Origin: Sedimentitalea xiamensis
GTDB taxonomy: Bacteria > Pseudomonadota > Alphaproteobacteria > Rhodobacterales > Rhodobacteraceae
Assembly (NCBI RefSeq): GCF_030164465.1
Contig: NZ_JASNJE010000001.1
Coordinates: 248,001 to 312,000 of the forward strand
Reading direction: 5' to 3'
Length of the DNA stretch: 64,000 bases
Shown here in pieces: positions 39,972-48,599 of this stretch. A program made the translations under genes and the position numbers. Under the pieces are notes generated by a model. The model was not told where the DNA came from. It ran no database searches and saw only the letters and a list, made by a program, of their open reading frames with translations. Each line of letters opens with the position of its first letter. Positions within the stretch are counted from its first letter, which is position 1.

Positions 39972-40000
39972 CATATACGCCGCTCCCCCGGTTTCCGCAA
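39972..40000 (-). promoter_or_regulatory. Sigma-70-type promoter for rimP-nusA-ylxR-infB
   Basis: Minus-strand -35 TTGCGG (40000-39995), 17-base spacer, -10 TATATG (39977-39972). It lies in the gap between the solute-binding gene and rimP and would give a leader of about 95 bases containing the terminator hairpin at 39895-39917. Confidence 0.5.
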
Positions 40001-40020
40001 GAGGGATTGTCGGGGTCCGA

Positions 40021-40869
40021 TCAGACCCGCCACCAGCGTTCAGCCAGACGCCCGTCGTCCAGCGGACCATTGGCACCGATCTCGCGCGGAACGCCGACCG
40101 ACCTGCGCGCCGCCAGCGCCATGTCGGAAAAGGAAGGATGAAAGATGAAATCCTTCTGCTCTCGCAGCCCCTCGGGCGCCGGCAGAACCGCGATATCGAC
40201 ATAGCCATCGCGCAATGCCTCTGACCGTATCGCGGGATCCGGTATCACAACGGCCTCGATACTGTCGGCCCAGCCGGCGCGCCCGTCCTTGTAATGCTGT
40301 TCGACCTTCTGACCCAGATAGCCCCGGTCCGGTTCATGCCGTCGCGTGCGATAGCATCCGGTGCCGATCGCCTCGGCGAGGGACAGATCCACATGACCGT
40401 CCTGACAGATCGTAAACATCTGATCCGCAAGCCGAAGGGGCAGGCCCCGGTCACCCTCTTGCAGTTCCAGCCGGACCGCCCGCACCCCTGTCGCCTCGAT
40501 CGTCCGGAGTCGCAGACGCCCCATTTCAGCGTATCCGGAAAGCGACGCGACAACGTCCTGCGCCCGCATCGGGGCACCGTTGTGAAAGGCCACGTCATCG
40601 CGCAGGTCGAAATGCCAGACCCGCCCGTTCTCGTTGCCAGACCAGCCGGTCGCGAGTTCCCCCTGCAACACGCCGTTGGCGGCGATCTCGGTCAGGCTGT
40701 CGAACGCCGCCCCCCGCACCAGCCGGCCGAGACTGACGCCGTCGCGCGGCACGGCCACCCGAAGCCGCCCCCCCGTGTGCGGAGCCGCCTCCAGCGACAC
40801 CCCGGACGCCGCCAGAAGGGCGGCGGCGGCGCCAGACGAAAAAAGCGCCCTCCGGTCAATCGTTTTCAT
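40021..40869 (-). CDS. Compact Tat-exported solute-binding-like protein (SBP_bac_5 type)
   Basis: A 282-residue protein with a Tat-type signal (IDRRALFSSGAAAALLAASG), then the N-terminal lobe of a family 5 peptide/nickel-binding protein (RLRVAVPRDGVSL; WHFDLRDDVAFHNGAPMRAQ; DVVASL). It ends in GPLDDGRLAERWWRV, which resembles the extreme C-terminus of full-length members (about 500 residues). The middle seems to be missing rather than cut off by a frameshift. Its start overlaps the end of the aminopeptidase gene by 14 bases. No permease or ATPase genes are nearby, so transport is doubtful. Confidence 0.72.
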   Translation of the reverse strand: MKTIDRRALFSSGAAAALLAASGVSLEAAPHTGGRLRVAVPRDGVSLGRLVRGAAFDSLTEIAANGVLQGELATGWSGNENGRVWHFDLRDDVAFHNGAPMRAQDVVASLSGYAEMGRLRLRTIEATGVRAVRLELQEGDRGLPLRLADQMFTICQDGHVDLSLAEAIGTGCYRTRRHEPDRGYLGQKVEQHYKDGRAGWADSIEAVVIPDPAIRSEALRDGYVDIAVLPAPEGLREQKDFIFHPSFSDMALAARRSVGVPREIGANGPLDDGRLAERWWRV

Positions 40870-41848
40870 GGCGATCCATCGATTCGGAAATCTGGTCCAT
40901 GACGCGCACCAGCTCTGCGCTTATACCCGGTTCCGACAGGGCATGCCCGGCGTTGCGGACCAGCTTCAGCTCTCCCGCCGGCCAGTTTTCGGACAGCCGC
41001 CACGCGGAGACCGGCGGGCAAATCATGTCATACCGGCCCTGCACGATCACACCCGGTATATGCGCGATCCGGTCCATTTGCGACAGGATCTGCCCATCGG
41101 CATCAAGGAACCCGTTGTTGATGAAATAGTGGCATTCCAGACGCGCGAAGGCGCGCGCATAATCGCCCGGCCCCTCGCCCGACGCGCCGCTGGAATGGAT
41201 CGACGCCAGCGCGTTTTCCCATGCCGACCAAGCGCGCCCATAGCGCGTTTCAAGGGCCAGGTCACCGGAAAACAGCCGCCGGTGATAGGCACCGATCATG
41301 TCGCCGCGTTCCGCTTCGGGAATGAGGGATTCGAACCGCGCCCAGGTTTCCGGCCAGAACTTGCCCGCGCCGCCACCATAAAACCAGTCGAGTTCCGCTT
41401 GCGTCATCAGGAAGACCCCGCGCAGCACCAGGTGCAGCACCCTGTCCGGATGGGTCTGCGCATAGATCAGCGACAAGGTCGCCCCCCAGCTGCCGCCAAA
41501 GACGATCCATGACTCGATATCAAGCTGACGGCGGATCGTTTCGATGTCCTCGACAAGATGCCACGTCGTGTTGTCCTTGACCGACGCATGGGGGCGCGAC
41601 CGGCCGCAGCCGCGCTGATCGAACAGAATCACCCGGTAAACCTCGGGATCGAAATAGCGCCGCATCGCCGGGCTGCACCCGCCGCCGGGGCCGCCGTGCA
41701 ACACGACCACCGCTATCCCGTTGGGATTACCGCATTGTTCCACATAGACATGATGACCCTGACCGACGTCGAGCATGCGTTGATCGAAGGGATCGACCGG
41801 CGAATAGAGATACTGCACTGCGCGCTTTTGGTCCGAGTATTTGTCCAT
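40856..41848 (-). CDS. pip: Prolyl aminopeptidase (proline iminopeptidase)
   Basis: An alpha/beta-hydrolase that removes N-terminal proline from peptides. The 330-residue product has the oxyanion motif VVLHGGPGGGCSPAMRRYFD, FDQRGCGRSRPH, the nucleophile elbow GGSWGATL (catalytic Ser) and downstream GRYDMICP (Asp) and NAGHALSEPG (His). The ATG at 41848 is preceded by AGGA; longer upstream frames run into ubiG. It is divergent from ubiG across 49 bases. Confidence 0.96.
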   Translation of the reverse strand: MDKYSDQKRAVQYLYSPVDPFDQRMLDVGQGHHVYVEQCGNPNGIAVVVLHGGPGGGCSPAMRRYFDPEVYRVILFDQRGCGRSRPHASVKDNTTWHLVEDIETIRRQLDIESWIVFGGSWGATLSLIYAQTHPDRVLHLVLRGVFLMTQAELDWFYGGGAGKFWPETWARFESLIPEAERGDMIGAYHRRLFSGDLALETRYGRAWSAWENALASIHSSGASGEGPGDYARAFARLECHYFINNGFLDADGQILSQMDRIAHIPGVIVQGRYDMICPPVSAWRLSENWPAGELKLVRNAGHALSEPGISAELVRVMDQISESMDRHEND

Positions 41849-41897
41849 GGATGTCCTATATTGTGCGTGTCGGTAAGAAGAGCATACGGAGACAGGA

Positions 41898-42644
41898 ATG
41901 CAAGCGCCACAGAACTCGGTCGATCCTTCGGAAATCGCCAAATTCGAGGCCATGGCCGCCGAATGGTGGGATCCGTCGGGAAAATTCAAACCGCTGCATA
42001 TGCTCAACCCTTGTCGGCTGGACTATATCACGACACAGATCGCCGGGGAATTCGACCGCGACCTGACCGCGCAGGCCCCGTTTCGCGGTCTGCGCATCCT
42101 GGATATCGGGTGCGGCGGAGGACTGCTGGCCGAACCCATGGCCCGGCTCGGGGCCGGTGTCGTCGGCGCCGACGCCGCGGAACGCAACATTCCGGTAGCG
42201 CGGGTCCACGCCGCGCAATCGGGTCTCGAAATCGACTACCGGCACACCACCGCCGAGACGCTGGCCGATGCCGGTGAACAGTTCGACGTCGTCCTGAACA
42301 TGGAAGTCGTGGAACATGTCAGCGATCCGCTCGCCTATCTGACCGCATGCAGAACCCTGCTGAAACCGGGCGGTCTGCACATCTGTTCGACTATCAACCG
42401 CAACGCAAAGTCCTACATGGTGGCCATCGTGGGCGCCGAGGTCGTCATGCGCTGGCTGCCGAAAGGCACCCATGACTGGTCGAAGTTCATCACGCCGGAA
42501 GAACTTTACGACCTGCTGTCGCAGGCCGGCCTGACCCCGGTGGACCGCAAGGGATTCGTGTTCAATCCGGTCACATGGTCCTGGAGCCTGTCCGCCCGCG
42601 ACCTGAGCGTGAACTACGTCACCGCAAGCCTGAAACCGGCCTAG
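41898..42644 (+). CDS. ubiG: UbiG, ubiquinone biosynthesis O-methyltransferase
   Basis: UbiG performs both O-methylations in ubiquinone synthesis. The 248-residue SAM methyltransferase has motif I in [20 protein letters not shown], the EHV motif in [15 protein letters not shown] and the substrate-region [12 protein letters not shown] typical of UbiG. GGAG lies seven bases before the ATG. Its TAG stop shares CTAG with the stop of the converging marR gene. Confidence 0.96.
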   Translation: MQAPQNSVDPSEIAKFEAMAAEWWDPSGKFKPLHMLNPCRLDYITTQIAGEFDRDLTAQAPFRGLRILDIGCGGGLLAEPMARLGAGVVGADAAERNIPVARVHAAQSGLEIDYRHTTAETLADAGEQFDVVLNMEVVEHVSDPLAYLTACRTLLKPGGLHICSTINRNAKSYMVAIVGAEVVMRWLPKGTHDWSKFITPEELYDLLSQAGLTPVDRKGFVFNPVTWSWSLSARDLSVNYVTASLKPA

Positions 42645-43084
42645 TCGCGGGTTTCAAGCCGGGTGCGCAACTCGCGCAGGACGGGCAGAACGGTCCGCAC
42701 CTTGTCGGATCCCAGTTCTCCGACAACCTGGTTGACCATCGGTGTCAGGGCGGAAATCGCCTGTTCCCGCGCCTGCCGTCCGGCCGGGCTGATCGCGACC
42801 ATCTTGCGCCGCGCGTCGTCCCAATCCGGCCGGATATGCACGTAGCCTGCCCATTCCAGTTTGTTCAGCGTGTTGGTCATCGCGCCGCGGGTCACGTGGA
42901 ACATGCCCGCCAACTGGGCGGGAGAGCGTTCTTCACCGGCAAAAGCCAGGTGGTTCAGAACCGAGAAATGCGAAATCTCCATGCCCTTGGGCAGCACCCT
43001 GGACAGGCGGTTGCGCAGGAGCTGATCCGCTGTCAGGATCTCGCTGAACAGGGCGACGGCAAGGGCATTCGTGTCATCACTCAT
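42641..43084 (-). CDS. MarR-family transcriptional regulator
   Basis: A 147-residue winged-helix regulator. The DNA-binding helix-turn-helix is visible around residues 50-75 ([20 protein letters not shown]) with the wing [16 protein letters not shown]. Flanking N- and C-terminal helices give the MarR dimer interface. The target and ligand are unknown. It is nine bases upstream of... the nitrilase-family gene lies just before it on the same strand, so they are probably co-transcribed with grxC. Confidence 0.9.
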   Translation of the reverse strand: MSDDTNALAVALFSEILTADQLLRNRLSRVLPKGMEISHFSVLNHLAFAGEERSPAQLAGMFHVTRGAMTNTLNKLEWAGYVHIRPDWDDARRKMVAISPAGRQAREQAISALTPMVNQVVGELGSDKVRTVLPVLRELRTRLETRD

Positions 43085-43093
43085 GCATCGGAC

Positions 43094-43927
43094 TCAGTCA
43101 GGGCCATCGAACGGTCGGATGTGGGTCATCGACGGAACCTTGCGGCGCGCTTCGGTCACGGCCTCGTCATCGATGTCGAGAAGGTGAATACCGGGGTCGG
43201 TTCCGCCGTCGACCAGAACCTCGCCCCAGGGCGAAATCGCGAGGCTGTGCCCATAGGTCCGGCGCCGTTTTCCGGTCTTGCCGACATGTTCGCCGGTCTG
43301 CGCCGGGGCCAGAACATAGCAGCCGGTTTCGATTGCCCGCGCCCGGAGCAACGCGTGCCAATGGGCCGCGCCGGTGACATAGGAAAAGGCCGCGGGAACC
43401 GTCAGGATGCGCGCACCGGCCTGCGCCAGCGCCTGGTAGAGGTTTGGAAACCGAACATCGTAGCAGATGCTCATGCCGATTGCGCCGAACGGAGTCCGCG
43501 CCAGAACCGCCCTGTCACCCGGCCGGTAACCGTCCGATTCGCGGTAGGTCTCCTCGGGTGTCACCTGAACATCGAACATGTGGATCTTGTCATACCGGGC
43601 GGCAATGCTCCCATCCGGGGCAATCAGGAAAGACCGGTTCGCAAACCGTCCGTCCGCATCCCCGGTCTTGAGCCCGAGCGAGCCGATCAACAGCCAGATG
43701 CCGAGCTCTTCGGCCTGCACCCGCATCGCCGCCAGGGTCGGGTCTTCCTGTTCAAGCCGCAGAACCTCCGCCTGTTGCGACCGGATGGTGGAAACGCAAT
43801 TGCTGACCTCAGGCGTCAGGACAAAGCCCGCGCCCACATCGGCGGCCTGCGCCACGTATCCCTGGATCATCGGCAGGTTTGCGGCCGGATCATCCGAAGA
43901 TGTGAGCTGGATCAGAGCGGTTTTCAT
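43094..43927 (-). CDS. Nitrilase-superfamily amidohydrolase (Nit1/Nit2-like)
   Basis: A 277-residue carbon-nitrogen hydrolase with the catalytic triad Glu40 (LTPEVSN), Lys114 (YDKIHMFDV) and Cys155 (SICYDVRFP). It resembles Nit1 enzymes that repair deaminated glutathione, and its one-base overlap with a glutaredoxin gene supports a link to glutathione metabolism. Omega-amidase is the main alternative. Length is normal and no signal peptide is present. Confidence 0.9.
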   Translation of the reverse strand: MKTALIQLTSSDDPAANLPMIQGYVAQAADVGAGFVLTPEVSNCVSTIRSQQAEVLRLEQEDPTLAAMRVQAEELGIWLLIGSLGLKTGDADGRFANRSFLIAPDGSIAARYDKIHMFDVQVTPEETYRESDGYRPGDRAVLARTPFGAIGMSICYDVRFPNLYQALAQAGARILTVPAAFSYVTGAAHWHALLRARAIETGCYVLAPAQTGEHVGKTGKRRRTYGHSLAISPWGEVLVDGGTDPGIHLLDIDDEAVTEARRKVPSMTHIRPFDGPD

Positions 43928-44184
43928 CAGGCGGCCAGCAGCGGATCGAGCTTGCCGGCGCGTTCCAGGGCGAACAGGTCGTCGCAGCCGCCGACATGGA
44001 CATCGCCGATGAAGATCTGCGGCACCGTGCGACCGCCATTGGCGCGCTGGATCATCTCGGGCTTGCGGTCCGGATGCGCGAGAACGTCGATTTCAGAAAA
44101 TTCCACGCCCTTCTGTGCCAGGAGACGCTTGGCCGCGTGGCAATAACCGCACAAAGGCGAAGTGTAGATTTCGACCGGCTGCAT
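43927..44184 (-). CDS. grxC: Glutaredoxin 3 (GrxC)
   Basis: An 85-residue glutaredoxin that reduces disulfides with glutathione. The active site is Cys12-Gly-Tyr-Cys15 (SPLCGYCHAAKRLL) in place of the more common CPYC, followed by the conserved cis-proline and glutathione-binding GGRTVPQIFIGDVHVGGCDD. The ATG at 44184 follows AGAGGGG; an upstream in-frame ATG is rejected as too long for the family. Its stop overlaps the amidohydrolase start by one base. Confidence 0.95.
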   Translation of the reverse strand: MQPVEIYTSPLCGYCHAAKRLLAQKGVEFSEIDVLAHPDRKPEMIQRANGGRTVPQIFIGDVHVGGCDDLFALERAGKLDPLLAA

Positions 44185-44222
44185 GCCAGACCCCTCTGGT
44201 TGTTGACGTCGTTGTCGGGGAT

Positions 44223-44951
44223 TTAGGCGTCCTTTGCAACACGCGCCAGTGTCAGCACGCAAACGTCATGCGCTCCAGCGTCAAGACAGGCCCGCGTGCA
44301 GGCCGTCAAGGTGGCGCCCGTTGTCATCACGTCATCGACAAGAAGAATGGATCGTGCGACCAGCCGGTGCCGCCGCTTCGGATGGACCCGGATTGCGTCC
44401 GACAGGTCCGAAAACCGCTCCTGCGCCGTCTTCCCGTCCAGCATCGCGGTGCGTTTGGTTCGGAGAAGCAGATCGGGACAGTTCGGCAGCCCGGTTTGCC
44501 GCGCCACTTCCTGCGCCAGAAGGGCCGACTGGTTGTAGCGACGCTTCAGGAACCGGGTCCAATGCAGTGGAACCGGCGCGATCAGCATGTTTTCCCGCAG
44601 GATCGGACGCGCGGCGCGCATCATCCAGAGCGCGGCGGGACGTGCAATCTCCGGCCGGTCGCCGTGTTTCAGGGCCAGCACCATGCGCCGCGCCCGATCC
44701 TTGTAAAGCAGCGCCGCCCGGCCATCGGTCCAGAGACGGGGAGTCTTCATGCAATCGTCGCATTCCACACGGTAGCCATCCGCGCCGCCGGGAACCGGAC
44801 TGCCGCAGCTGTCGCATACCGTTCCGCCGATGAAGGGCGTGTCGCGCCAGCAGCCGCCGCACAATCCGAAATCACTGTCCACCATCGTGCCGCAACCCAG
44901 ACACCGGGGTGGATACAGAAGCGAAACCGCCGTTTGAATTCTTGTCAGCAT
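44223..44951 (-). CDS. comF: ComF family protein (double zinc ribbon, phosphoribosyltransferase)
   Basis: A 242-residue protein with an N-terminal zinc ribbon (CLGCGTMVDSDFGLCGGC and CDSCGSPVP) and a C-terminal phosphoribosyltransferase domain with SILLVDDVMTTGATLTACTR. ComF proteins are tied to natural transformation or to handling of incoming DNA, though this enzyme's substrate is unknown. ATG at 44951 is preferred over a GTG ten codons upstream that would overlap the divergent methyltransferase gene. A CtrA-box-like site lies about 140 bases upstream, inside that gene. Confidence 0.9.
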   Translation of the reverse strand: MLTRIQTAVSLLYPPRCLGCGTMVDSDFGLCGGCWRDTPFIGGTVCDSCGSPVPGGADGYRVECDDCMKTPRLWTDGRAALLYKDRARRMVLALKHGDRPEIARPAALWMMRAARPILRENMLIAPVPLHWTRFLKRRYNQSALLAQEVARQTGLPNCPDLLLRTKRTAMLDGKTAQERFSDLSDAIRVHPKRRHRLVARSILLVDDVMTTGATLTACTRACLDAGAHDVCVLTLARVAKDA

Positions 44952-44968
44952 TTGCCTAGTTTCCGCCC

Positions 44969-45787
44969 ATGAACCCGACACCCCAATTATTCGACCGGTC
45001 CGCCTTGCTGCGTCAGCGCCGGCGGGCGCGCCGCGACGACCTGTTCCTGCAACAACTGGCCGTGGACGAGGTGCAGGATCGCCTGGCGATGGTTAACAGG
45101 TCATTTAGATCGCCCGCTGTGGTCACGGGCTTTCCGGAGATCTGGCGGCACCGGTTTGCCGACGCGACAGTGGTCCGGGACACGGACACGCTCGACCTTG
45201 AAACCGAAGCTCATGACCTCGTGGTTCACGCCATGTGCCTGCATTGGTCCAACGATCCCGTCGGGCAGATCATCCAGTGCCGCCGCGCCCTGCGACCGGA
45301 CGGGCTGTTCCTGGCGGTGCTCCTTGGCGGGCAGACGCTGCACGAACTGCGGTCCGCCCTGGCCGAAGCGGAAAGCCGCGAGACCGGCGGCCTGTCGCCC
45401 CGCATCGCGCCGATGGCGGAAATCCGCGATCTCGGCGCCCTGCTGCAACGATCGGGTCTGGCGCTGCCGGTCGCCGATACCCAGGTCAGCGTCGCGCGGT
45501 ATCGCGACCTGATGCATCTGATGCACGATCTGCGGGGGATGGGAGAGACGAACGCCCTCGCCGGGCGCCTGCGCAGACCGACGCGCCGCGCGGTCTTTGC
45601 AAGTGCCGCCGATCTTTATGCCGCTTCCTTCAGTGCCGATGACGGAACGCTGATGGCGACCTTCGAAACCATCTGTCTCACCGGCTGGGCACCTTCCGAC
45701 AGCCAGCCCAAACCGCTCCGGCCCGGATCGGCGGCGGCCCGTCTCGCCGACGTCTTGAAGACGACGGAAACCAAACTGCGCGATTGA
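44969..45787 (+). CDS. SAM-dependent methyltransferase-like protein, NDUFAF5/BioC type
   Basis: A 272-residue Rossmann-fold protein resembling NDUFAF5, the mitochondrial complex I assembly factor, and BioC. Visible blocks are LFDRSALLRQRRRA at the N-terminus, DLVVHAMCLHWSNDPVGQII and RALRPDGLFLAVLLGGQTL. The usual glycine-rich SAM loop is poorly defined, as in NDUFAF5, which hydroxylates rather than methylates. It is divergent from comF and followed by hemH after 56 bases. Confidence 0.82.
   Translation: MNPTPQLFDRSALLRQRRRARRDDLFLQQLAVDEVQDRLAMVNRSFRSPAVVTGFPEIWRHRFADATVVRDTDTLDLETEAHDLVVHAMCLHWSNDPVGQIIQCRRALRPDGLFLAVLLGGQTLHELRSALAEAESRETGGLSPRIAPMAEIRDLGALLQRSGLALPVADTQVSVARYRDLMHLMHDLRGMGETNALAGRLRRPTRRAVFASAADLYAASFSADDGTLMATFETICLTGWAPSDSQPKPLRPGSAAARLADVLKTTETKLRD
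45091..45107 (-). promoter_or_regulatory. CtrA-box-like site oriented toward comF
   Basis: On the minus strand TAAA-N7-TTAACC, one mismatch from the CtrA consensus in the first half-site. It lies inside the divergent methyltransferase gene, 140 bases upstream of comF. Function inferred from the motif and the shared pattern with three other sites here. Confidence 0.35.
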
Positions 45788-45843
45788 CCCGTGATCAAAA
45801 CCGGTTATCTGCAAAAAAGCTCCAGACAGATCAGGAATTCGGA

Positions 45844-46905
45844 ATGCTCGACACGACCAACACCGCGACCCGCCCCAGGCATGCGCCGGCAGACCATCCG
45901 ACCCTGCCGGAAGAAAAGGTCGGGATTCTGCTGGCCAATCTCGGGACCCCGGACAACTACGACTACTGGTCGATGCGTCGCTACCTCAACGAATTCCTGT
46001 CGGACAAGCGCGTCATCGACTATGCGTCCTGGAAATGGCAGCCTCTGCTGCAACTGATCATCCTGTCAAAACGGCCCTTTACCAGCGGCGCGGCCTACAA
46101 GTCGATCTGGAATCACCAGGCGGGTGAAAGCCCGCTGATGACGATCACCAGGCAACAGACCGCCAAGATCAAGGACGCGATGGAACAGCGCTATGGCGAT
46201 CGGGTCATGGTCGATTTCTGCATGCGCTACGGCAATCCGTCGACCCGGTCAAAGGTGCGCGCGCTGATCGACGCCGGATGCCGCAAGATCCTGTTCTTTC
46301 CACTTTATCCCCAGTATGCGGGGGCCACGTCCGCGACGGCGAACGATGCGTTCTTCCGTGCCCTGATGACCGAGAAATGGCAGCCGACGAGCCGCACCGT
46401 CGAACCGTATTTCGATCAGCCCGCCTATATCGACGCGCTGGCGCAATCCATCGAACGGGCTTATGCGGGGCTGGAAAAACGCCCGGACATCCTGGTCTGT
46501 TCCTATCACGGAGTCCCGATTCGTTACTTGACGGAAGGCGATCCCTACCACTGCCAGTGCCAGAAAACGACGCGCTTGCTGAAGGAAAGGCTGGGCTGGG
46601 CGGATACCGACATCATCACGACCTTCCAGTCGAAATTCGGACCCGAAGTATGGTTGCAGCCCTACACCGTCGAAGAGGTCGCCCGTCTTGCCGCGCGCGG
46701 CAAGACCAACATCGCCATCTGCGCGCCTGCCTTTTCCGCCGACTGCATCGAGACGCTGGAAGAGATCAACGAAGAGATCAAGGAGAGCTTCGAACACGCG
46801 GGAGGTGAAACATTCACCTACATTCCCTGCCTGAACGACGACGACGCCCATATCGCCGCGCTTTCGGGTGTCATTGAACAGAACCTGCGAGGCTGGCTGG
46901 ACTGA
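45844..46905 (+). CDS. hemH: Ferrochelatase
   Basis: HemH inserts iron into protoporphyrin IX in the last step of heme synthesis. The 353-residue product shows VGILLANLGTPDNYDYWSMR, FFPLYPQYAGATSATANDAF, the metal-site His in CSYHGVPIRYL and the catalytic Glu region SADCIETLEEINEE. The ATG at 45844 is preceded by AGGAA at good spacing; the frame's earlier ATG is too far upstream for the family. A strong bidirectional terminator follows 26 bases after the stop. Confidence 0.97.
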   Translation: MLDTTNTATRPRHAPADHPTLPEEKVGILLANLGTPDNYDYWSMRRYLNEFLSDKRVIDYASWKWQPLLQLIILSKRPFTSGAAYKSIWNHQAGESPLMTITRQQTAKIKDAMEQRYGDRVMVDFCMRYGNPSTRSKVRALIDAGCRKILFFPLYPQYAGATSATANDAFFRALMTEKWQPTSRTVEPYFDQPAYIDALAQSIERAYAGLEKRPDILVCSYHGVPIRYLTEGDPYHCQCQKTTRLLKERLGWADTDIITTFQSKFGPEVWLQPYTVEEVARLAARGKTNIAICAPAFSADCIETLEEINEEIKESFEHAGGETFTYIPCLNDDDAHIAALSGVIEQNLRGWLD

Positions 46906-46931
46906 CCGCTGCGCAACCTGTCGGAAGGCAC

Positions 46932-46963
46932 AAAAAAAGGCGGTGGAGTTCCACCGCCTTTTT
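46932..46963. terminator. Bidirectional terminator between hemH and a small membrane-protein gene
   Basis: A perfect eight-base stem GGCGGTGG / CCACCGCC with loop AGTT is flanked by seven A residues on the left and five T residues on the right, so it works on both strands. It serves hemH on the plus strand and the gene ending at 46983 on the minus strand. Confidence 0.93.
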
Positions 46964-46982
46964 CGATGTCTTTTCGCTCAGC

Positions 46983-47165
46983 TTAGCTGGATGCGACTGC
47001 GGCACCAACCAGAACCAGCAGGATCAGCGGCAGCCAGATGCCGCTGGACGAGCTGCGGGTTTCTTCAACGATAACGGGTGCTTCCACAACCGGCTCGGCC
47101 AGGTTGCCAGCAGTTGCGGACGATGCAGCAGCAACCAGTGCAGCGGCGAGAACGAGTTTCTTCAT
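46983..47165 (-). CDS. 60-residue exported small membrane protein
   Basis: A 60-residue protein with an N-terminal signal peptide (KKLVLAAALVAAASSATA, cleavage before GN), a short acidic stretch (EPVVEAPVIVEET) and a C-terminal hydrophobic segment (GIWLPLILLVLVGAAVASS). After signal removal only about 40 residues remain, anchored by one helix. The ribosome-binding site GGAGG, five bases before the ATG, is excellent. The gene is monocistronic and shares a terminator with hemH. Function unknown; no homologue named. Confidence 0.8.
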   Translation of the reverse strand: MKKLVLAAALVAAASSATAGNLAEPVVEAPVIVEETRSSSSGIWLPLILLVLVGAAVASS

Positions 47166-47231
47166 ATTAACCTCCAGAGTTAGCGCGATTCACAACAGCG
47201 GAACCACGCACCAAGACTTACCTCGTAGTTT

Positions 47232-47261
47232 TTTCTAAGCAGTAATGCACAAAGATTGCAA
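47232..47261 (-). promoter_or_regulatory. Candidate promoter for the 60-residue protein gene
   Basis: Minus-strand TTGCAA (47261-47256) and TAGAAA (47237-47232) with an 18-base spacer, about 65 bases upstream of the start codon. Found by eye. Confidence 0.3.
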
Positions 47262-47303
47262 ATGCTTGTTGGTGCCATCGCAACCCGGAGACAGGGAATG
47301 TCG

Positions 47304-47915
47304 TCAAATTAGCAACACTTGGGTTCCGACCTTGGTCAAGCCGAACAGTTCTTCGATATGCTCGTTGTAAAGACCGATGCAGCCATTCGACGACTGCCTG
47401 CCGATCTTGCGCGTATCGTGGGTGCCGTGGATACGGTAATACTGCCAACTCAGATACAGGGCATGGGTGCCGAGCGGGTTGTCCGGACCCGGAGGAATAT
47501 AGGCAGGCCATTCGGGATTGCGCTTGCGCATCGACGGCGTCGGACTCCAGCTCGGGCCGACGACCTTGCGGATGACGCTGGTGCGGCCCTTTCGGGTCAT
47601 TTCCGGGGTCAGCGGCACACTGGACGGATACAGCTTGTAGACACTGTGGTCTTCGGACCAGTAGTGCAGGGCGCGCGACGTCGTATCGACCAGAATGGCG
47701 CCGTTCCGGAGCGAACTGAAATACGGCTCCCAGCGAATCGACCGGAAACTGGAGATGTTGCGGCGCACCGGCGGTTCCGGAGCGGGCGGCGGGCGCAGCG
47801 GATCATACTCCGCGTTCTCGGTGTCTTCCTGGGCGACAAGCGGAGATGCCACAAAGGCCGCAGTTCCGGCGAGAAACCCGCGGCGCGTGGACTTCAGGAC
47901 AGGGCGTTCTTCCAT
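47304..47915 (-). CDS. L,D-transpeptidase (YkuD), Tat-exported
   Basis: A 203-residue periplasmic enzyme of the YkuD family, which forms 3-3 peptidoglycan cross-links or attaches lipoproteins. A clear twin-arginine signal is present (STRRGFLAGTAAFVASPLVA). The catalytic region has His163 (RIHGTHD) and Cys179 (SSNGCIGLYNEH), with the usual Arg after GCI replaced by Gly. The rest of the fold (GAILVDTTSRALHYW; DNPLGTHALYLSWQYY) is intact. A second YkuD gene lies 0.7 kb away. Confidence 0.92.
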   Translation of the reverse strand: MEERPVLKSTRRGFLAGTAAFVASPLVAQEDTENAEYDPLRPPPAPEPPVRRNISSFRSIRWEPYFSSLRNGAILVDTTSRALHYWSEDHSVYKLYPSSVPLTPEMTRKGRTSVIRKVVGPSWSPTPSMRKRNPEWPAYIPPGPDNPLGTHALYLSWQYYRIHGTHDTRKIGRQSSNGCIGLYNEHIEELFGLTKVGTQVLLI

Positions 47916-48083
47916 TGTCTTTGATTGCTTTCCTTTGGTTTCTGAAATCTGGTCCCAGTCTATGACCTGAAAGCCTCAGTCGCAAATCAATCCGCTGACA
48001 GACGGGAATCAGCGAATTTGTGAGTTTGCGCCGCGACGCCAGTCACGCTATCTGGGACGTTAACACATTTCTCGGAGTGAATC

Positions 48084-48599
48084 ATGCTGCGCGTCGTATT
48101 CTTTCTGTTGGCCGGTCTGCTGGTTCTGTCCGCATGCGGGGTGCCCAATTCCTCCGGAACCATCGGATCGGACGGCAGACCCCTGCCCACGGTCTACAAG
48201 ATCCGGAACAGCGACGTTTCCAAGATTCAGTACCGGATCCTTGATTCGGTGAACGCGCTGCGCTCTGCGTCCGGCGCGGGACAGGTGCAGCTGAACGCAC
48301 AATTGAACGCCGCTGCCGAAACCCATTCCCGCGACATGTCCAAACAGAACAGGCCATGGCATTTCGGATCGGACGGATCGTCTCCGATAGACCGGGTGGC
48401 GCGGGCCGGCTATCCCGGCCCGATGCTGGGCGAAAACATCTCCGAAACCTTCGAGAACGAACTCGAGACACTCGGGGCCTGGATGGATCAGCCAGGGACT
48501 CGGCAGGTGATTCTCGAACCCAATGCGATCAACATGGGTTTCGCCTGGCATCAGGAATCCAGCGGCAAGATCTGGTGGACCCTGTTGATGGGCGGCTAG
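48084..48599 (+). CDS. CAP-domain lipoprotein
   Basis: A 171-residue lipoprotein (lipobox LSAC, Cys18) with a CAP/SCP domain. The family's acidic-histidine site is visible in AAAETHSRDM, with a second His in WHFGSDGS, and GENISETF. CAP proteins in bacteria are often found near peptidoglycan enzymes but have no settled activity. Start chosen at 48084, preceded by TCGGAG. Its TAG stop shares CTAG with the converging L,D-transpeptidase stop. Confidence 0.88.
   Translation: MLRVVFFLLAGLLVLSACGVPNSSGTIGSDGRPLPTVYKIRNSDVSKIQYRILDSVNALRSASGAGQVQLNAQLNAAAETHSRDMSKQNRPWHFGSDGSSPIDRVARAGYPGPMLGENISETFENELETLGAWMDQPGTRQVILEPNAINMGFAWHQESSGKIWWTLLMGG

Noticed and set aside
42008-42637. Minus-strand frame opposite ubiG
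   Set aside because: Antisense shadow of ubiG with no homology or start signal.
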